Source: Spyradocola sp050942925
Lineage (GTDB): Bacteria > Bacillota > Clostridia > Christensenellales > UBA1750
DNA length: 12,113 nt
NCBI GenBank assembly: GCA_050942925.1
Contig: JBMNOF010000058.1
Span: forward strand, 1-12,113
Reading direction: 5' to 3'
The position numbers and the translations under genes are program-made. The notes beneath the pieces were generated by a model, which did not search any database, was not told the DNA's origin, and was given only the letters and a program-made list of their open reading frames with translations. Position 1 is the stretch's first letter. Each line of letters begins with the position of its first letter. Below, in pieces: positions 9,444 to 12,113 of this stretch.

Positions 9444-11275
9444 CCGAAAAGACGCAAAGCAACGACTACAAGGTCCGGCTGCCCTGGTTCGGGCTGCCGC
9501 GCCTGTTTCCCTTCATGAAGCCCTACAAGGGCATCATCTTGTGCATGGCGCTGCTGGTGCTGCTCAACGGCATCATCGACATCTGCCTGCCGCTGTTCCA
9601 GCAGTACGCCATCAACAACTTCATCGGCAAGGGCACGCTTGCCGGGCTGCCGCGCTTCATCACCCTCTACCTCTGCGTCATCGCGGTGCAGATCGCCTCG
9701 TCCATGGTGGACGCCTACCAGGCCTGCCAGATCGAGATGTACGTCGGCCGCGACCTCAAGCGCGCCAGCTTTAACCACCTGCAGACCCTCTCCTTTTCCT
9801 ACTTCAACCAAAACAGCGTGGGCTACATCCACGCGCGCGTCATGTCCGATACGAACCGCATCGGCTCCATCGTCGCCTGGGGACTGATGGACACGGTGTG
9901 GAATCTCTCCTACCTTGTGGGCGTCATCGTGGTGATGTTCGTCATCAACTGGCGCCTGGCGCTCTGGGTTGTGGCGCTGACGCCCATCATCACCCTGATC
10001 GCCGCCTTCTTCCAGCGCAAGCTCACCGTTCTCAACCGCCGCGTGCGCGAGATCAACTCCCAGATCACCGGCAACTTCAACGAGGGCATCACCGGCGCCA
10101 AGACCACCAAGACCCTGGTCATCGAGCAAAAGATGGAACAGGACTTCGGCCGCACGACCGAGGACATGCGCGTGACCTCCATCCGCACGGCGCGCTACCG
10201 CGCGACCTTCATCTCCATCGTCATGTTCACGGCCTCCTTTGCGATGGCGCTGGTGCTTTGGCGCGGCGGAAGCCTGGCCATGACGAGCCAAACCCTCATG
10301 CAGATCGGAACGCTGTCGGTCTTTATGAACTACGCGCTGGGCCTGATGGAGCCGATCCAGACCCTGGTGCGCATGATCTCGGAGCTCATCAACGTCCAGG
10401 TCAACATCGAGCGCTTTACGAACCTCCTGGCCACGCGCTCGGACGTCGAGGACAGCCCCGAGGTCGTGGAGAAGTACGGCGATACCTTCAGCCCCAAGAA
10501 GGAGAACTGGGAACCCCTGCACGGTGACATCGAGTTCCAAGACGTGTCCTTCAAGTACCCGGACGGGGACGAGTACATCCTGGAGCATTTCAACCTCAAG
10601 GTTCCCCAGGGCACGAACGTCGCCATCGTGGGCGAGACGGGCGCGGGCAAGTCCACGCTGGTCAACCTCGTCTGCCGCTTCTTTGAGCCGACAAAGGGCC
10701 GCATCCTCATCGACGGCCGCGACGCGCGCGAGCGCAGCCAGCTCTGGCTGCACTCCAACATCGGCTATGTGCTGCAAACCCCGCACCTCTTCTCCGGCAC
10801 GGTGCTGGAGAACCTGCGCTACGGCAAGCCCGACGCCACGATGGAGGAAATCGAGGCGGCGTGCAAGGCCGTGTCCGCCGACACGATCATCGACCAGCTG
10901 GAAAACGGCTACAACAGCGACGTGGGCGAGGGCGGCGACCTGCTCTCCACCGGCGGCAAGCAGCTGATCTCCTTTGCGCGCGCGGTGCTGGCGGACCCCC
11001 GCATCTTCGTGCTGGACGAGGCCACCAGCTCCATCGACACCCTCACCGAGCACCTGATCCAGAACGCCATCGAGCACCTGATGAAGGGGCGCACCTCCTT
11101 TGTCATCGCGCACCGCCTCTCCACCATCCGCCAGGCGGACATCATCCTGGTCGTGGACGCGGGCAAGATCATCGAGCGCGGCACCCACGAGGAGCTCATG
11201 GCGAAAAAGGGCCACTACTACACGCTCTACACCCGCCAGTTCGAGCAAGAGGCCGTGGAACAGGCCTTCTCCTAA
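9440..11275 (+). CDS. ABC exporter half-transporter, catalytic-site partner (LmrD/BmrD-like)
   Basis: The 611-residue protein has six predicted membrane helices in its first ~310 residues, then an ATPase domain. Motifs are Walker A GETGAGKS (398-405, Lys404), Q-loop Gln446, Walker B VLDE with Asp526 and catalytic Glu527, and H-loop His558. The signature is LSTGGKQ (502-508) instead of LSGGQ-x-Q, so it is degenerate in the third and fifth positions. This is the mirror image of the upstream subunit: this protein's Walker A/B pairs with the partner's perfect LSGGQ to form the working site, and its altered signature faces the partner's Asp525 in the dead site. The start codon overlaps the previous stop by four bases, with GAGG seven bases before it. 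A leader region with attenuator features follows, before the next efflux gene. Confidence 0.93.
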   Translation: MTEKTQSNDYKVRLPWFGLPRLFPFMKPYKGIILCMALLVLLNGIIDICLPLFQQYAINNFIGKGTLAGLPRFITLYLCVIAVQIASSMVDAYQACQIEMYVGRDLKRASFNHLQTLSFSYFNQNSVGYIHARVMSDTNRIGSIVAWGLMDTVWNLSYLVGVIVVMFVINWRLALWVVALTPIITLIAAFFQRKLTVLNRRVREINSQITGNFNEGITGAKTTKTLVIEQKMEQDFGRTTEDMRVTSIRTARYRATFISIVMFTASFAMALVLWRGGSLAMTSQTLMQIGTLSVFMNYALGLMEPIQTLVRMISELINVQVNIERFTNLLATRSDVEDSPEVVEKYGDTFSPKKENWEPLHGDIEFQDVSFKYPDGDEYILEHFNLKVPQGTNVAIVGETGAGKSTLVNLVCRFFEPTKGRILIDGRDARERSQLWLHSNIGYVLQTPHLFSGTVLENLRYGKPDATMEEIEAACKAVSADTIIDQLENGYNSDVGEGGDLLSTGGKQLISFARAVLADPRIFVLDEATSSIDTLTEHLIQNAIEHLMKGRTSFVIAHRLSTIRQADIILVVDAGKIIERGTHEELMAKKGHYYTLYTRQFEQEAVEQAFS

Positions 11276-11302
11276 TCCCCTTTGGAAGGGAGGAAATTCC
11301 CC

Positions 11303-11341
11303 ATGCGGCTGTGCATTGTCTCCGCTCCGCGCAAAGTCTGA
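11303..11341 (+). CDS. Putative 12-residue leader peptide upstream of the Mef-like gene
   Basis: The frame encodes MRLCIVSAPRKV and stops at TGA 11339-11341. It is preceded by a near-perfect ribosome site (AGGGAGGAA; core GGAGG 11289-11293, nine bases from the ATG), as good as any in the window, which is the main reason to believe it is translated. Its last third overlaps the 5' arms of two competing RNA stems. Leader peptides of macrolide-inducible genes (for example ErmDL and the mef leader) contain Met-Arg-Leu followed by Arg; here the fourth residue is Cys, so the resemblance is only partial. Arg10-Lys11 is another possible pause point. A coincidental open frame of this size cannot be excluded. 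Confidence 0.5.
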   Translation: MRLCIVSAPRKV

Positions 11342-11365
11342 AGCCGGGCGACAGCAGCGCGGAGC
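11324..11365 (+). promoter_or_regulatory. Antiterminator-type hairpin in the Mef leader
   Basis: GCTCCGCGC (11324-11332) and GCGCGGAGC (11357-11365) are perfectly complementary over nine base pairs, eight of them G-C, with a 24-base loop. The left arm overlaps the left arm of the downstream terminator at 11329-11332, so only one of the two stems can form at a time. It is transcribed before the terminator can complete. Confidence 0.55.
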
Positions 11366-11411
11366 CTTGATCCCCACTTTTTCGCCCTCTGACGGACTTT
11401 GCGCCTTTTTT
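11329..11411 (+). terminator. Conditional terminator (attenuator) before the Mef-like gene
   Basis: The segment 11329-11340 pairs with 11393-11404 over 12 base pairs (one G-T), core GCGCAAAGTC with GACTTTGCGC, followed by C and six T (11406-11411). The long loop contains a second stem, GGGCGA (11346-11351) with TCGCCC (11382-11387), that would stack inside the first. Its left arm lies within the 12-codon frame and overlaps the competing stem, giving the logic of a translation-dependent attenuator. Confidence 0.6.
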
Positions 11412-11430
11412 CGGACAAAACCAAAAAAGG
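11404..11430 (+). promoter_or_regulatory. Inverted repeat joining the U tract to the Mef ribosome site
   Basis: CCTTTTTT (11404-11411) is the exact inverted complement of AAAAAAGG (11423-11430), with an 11-base loop. The right half includes the first bases of the efflux gene's AAAGGAG ribosome site (11426-11432). Pairing would be weak but could damp translation of read-through messages. Confidence 0.35.
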
Positions 11431-11442
11431 AGCGGAGTTTTC

Positions 11443-12113
11443 ATGAAGATCCCGAAGTTTGTTTCCTCGTTTCCCACGCGCGCAGATCTCTTGGAGATGC
11501 GCGCTTTCCTCCTGCTGTGGAGCACGCAGTCCCTGTCCTCGCTGGGCAGCTCCATGACCGCCTTTGCGCTCGTCGTCTGGTCCTACGAGGCCAAGGGCTC
11601 GGCGCTGACCACGGCGCTGCTCTCGGTCTGCTCCTACGCGCCGTATGTGCTGGTGAGCGTCTTTGCCGGCGCGCTCTCGGACCGCTGGAACAAGAAGGCC
11701 GTCCTGTTGCTCTGCGACGGCTTTGCGGCGCTGACAACGCTGCTCACGCTCTTCCTGCTGTGCGCGGGCCGGTTGGAGGTCTGGCACCTCTACGCGCTCA
11801 ACGCGCTCAACGGCCTGATGAACAGCGTGCAGCAGCCCGCCTCCGAGGTCGCCACGACGCTGCTCACCCCGCGGCCGCAGTTCCAGCGCGCGGCGAGCCT
11901 GCGCGCGCTGTCCTCGTCCGTGGTAAACCTGCTGACGCCCGCGCTGGCGGCGGCGGTGCTCGGCGCGGCGGGCCTGCCCGGCGTGATCGCCTTTGACCTT
12001 GCGACCTTTGCCGTGGCGGCGCTGGCGCTGGCCTTCGGCATCCGCCTGCCCAAGGGCGCGGCGAACGCCCCGCGAGAGGAGAATCTCCGATCCGCCGCGC
12101 GCGACGGTCTGCG
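11443..12113 (+). CDS. MFS efflux protein, Mef/MFS_3-like, C-terminus cut by window edge
   Basis: From the ATG at 11443 the frame stays open to the window end, giving 223 residues (about half of a ~410-residue family member). The ATG has AAAGGAG ten bases upstream. Residues about 21-45 form the first helix, with the family-typical LWSTQSLSSLGSSMTAFALVVWSYE stretch written in part. The loop 2-3 signature is GALSDRWNKK at 76-85, followed by hydrophobic segments and a VIAFDLATFA helix near 181-190. Together these resemble macrolide-efflux MFS proteins (Mef) and EntS-like exporters rather than the permease at 2927. The product is probably a proton-driven exporter in the cytoplasmic membrane; the drug spectrum is unknown. 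No promoter is visible in the 167-base gap before it, so it is probably reached by transcription from the ABC operon through the attenuator-like leader. Confidence 0.87.
   Translation, partial: MKIPKFVSSFPTRADLLEMRAFLLLWSTQSLSSLGSSMTAFALVVWSYEAKGSALTTALLSVCSYAPYVLVSVFAGALSDRWNKKAVLLLCDGFAALTTLLTLFLLCAGRLEVWHLYALNALNGLMNSVQQPASEVATTLLTPRPQFQRAASLRALSSSVVNLLTPALAAAVLGAAGLPGVIAFDLATFAVAALALAFGIRLPKGAANAPREENLRSAARDGL

Noticed and set aside
9395..11377. A 660-residue open frame antisense to the second ABC gene
   Set aside because: Shadow of the ABC gene and its leader; no recognisable domain, no ribosome site noted, and composition typical of antisense frames here. A similar 514-residue antisense frame lies at 7860-9404.
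11100..11996. A 298-residue open frame crossing the ABC gene end, the leader and the Mef-like gene
   Set aside because: Out of frame with both genes, reads through the attenuator region and has a Ser/Arg/Ala-rich composition without domains; the Mef-like frame from 11443 has clear MFS motifs.

Overview
The window looks like a chromosomal segment from a GC-rich member of the Bacillota, probably a gut-type Clostridia; this is inferred from gene content and style, not proven. The evidence is a lipobox-type solute-binding lipoprotein, a membrane-anchored CapA-like protein, a BmrCD/LmrCD-type heterodimeric ABC exporter, a Mef-like MFS pump, strong GGAGG ribosome sites, and sigma-A-like promoters embedded in AT-richer gaps between very GC-rich genes. 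I see no insertion sequence, CRISPR array, tRNA or rRNA.

Layout. Positions 1-1252 (minus) hold a CapA-family gene cut by the window edge, with its own promoter. Positions 1400-2713 (minus) hold an orphan extracellular sugar-type solute-binding lipoprotein, followed by a hairpin terminator. A 213-base divergent gap carries a promoter for each side. An MFS permease (2927-4150, plus) follows, then carB, the large subunit of carbamoyl-phosphate synthase (4266-7481), which has its own extended -10 promoter and ends in a strong UUCG-loop terminator. A near-consensus promoter then drives two translationally coupled ABC exporter half-transporters (7626-9443 and 9440-11275). Their degenerate and canonical ATPase motifs are complementary, as in heterodimeric multidrug exporters. 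The last gene (11443 to the window end) is a Mef-like MFS efflux protein.

The most interesting region is the 167-base gap between the second ABC gene and the Mef-like gene. It contains a 12-codon open frame with a textbook Shine-Dalgarno sequence, two mutually exclusive RNA stems that share four bases, and a U6 tract after the second stem. A further inverted repeat could pair that U tract with the ribosome site of the efflux gene. This is the architecture of a translation-responsive transcription attenuator, as known for drug-inducible resistance genes such as mef, erm and bmrCD. I did not recognise this particular leader. The working model is an efflux cassette in which the ABC pair is transcribed from a strong promoter and the MFS pump is added only when a ribosome stalls in the leader.

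Both edge genes are partial. Several very long opposite-strand open frames are present only because the DNA is GC-rich and were rejected.
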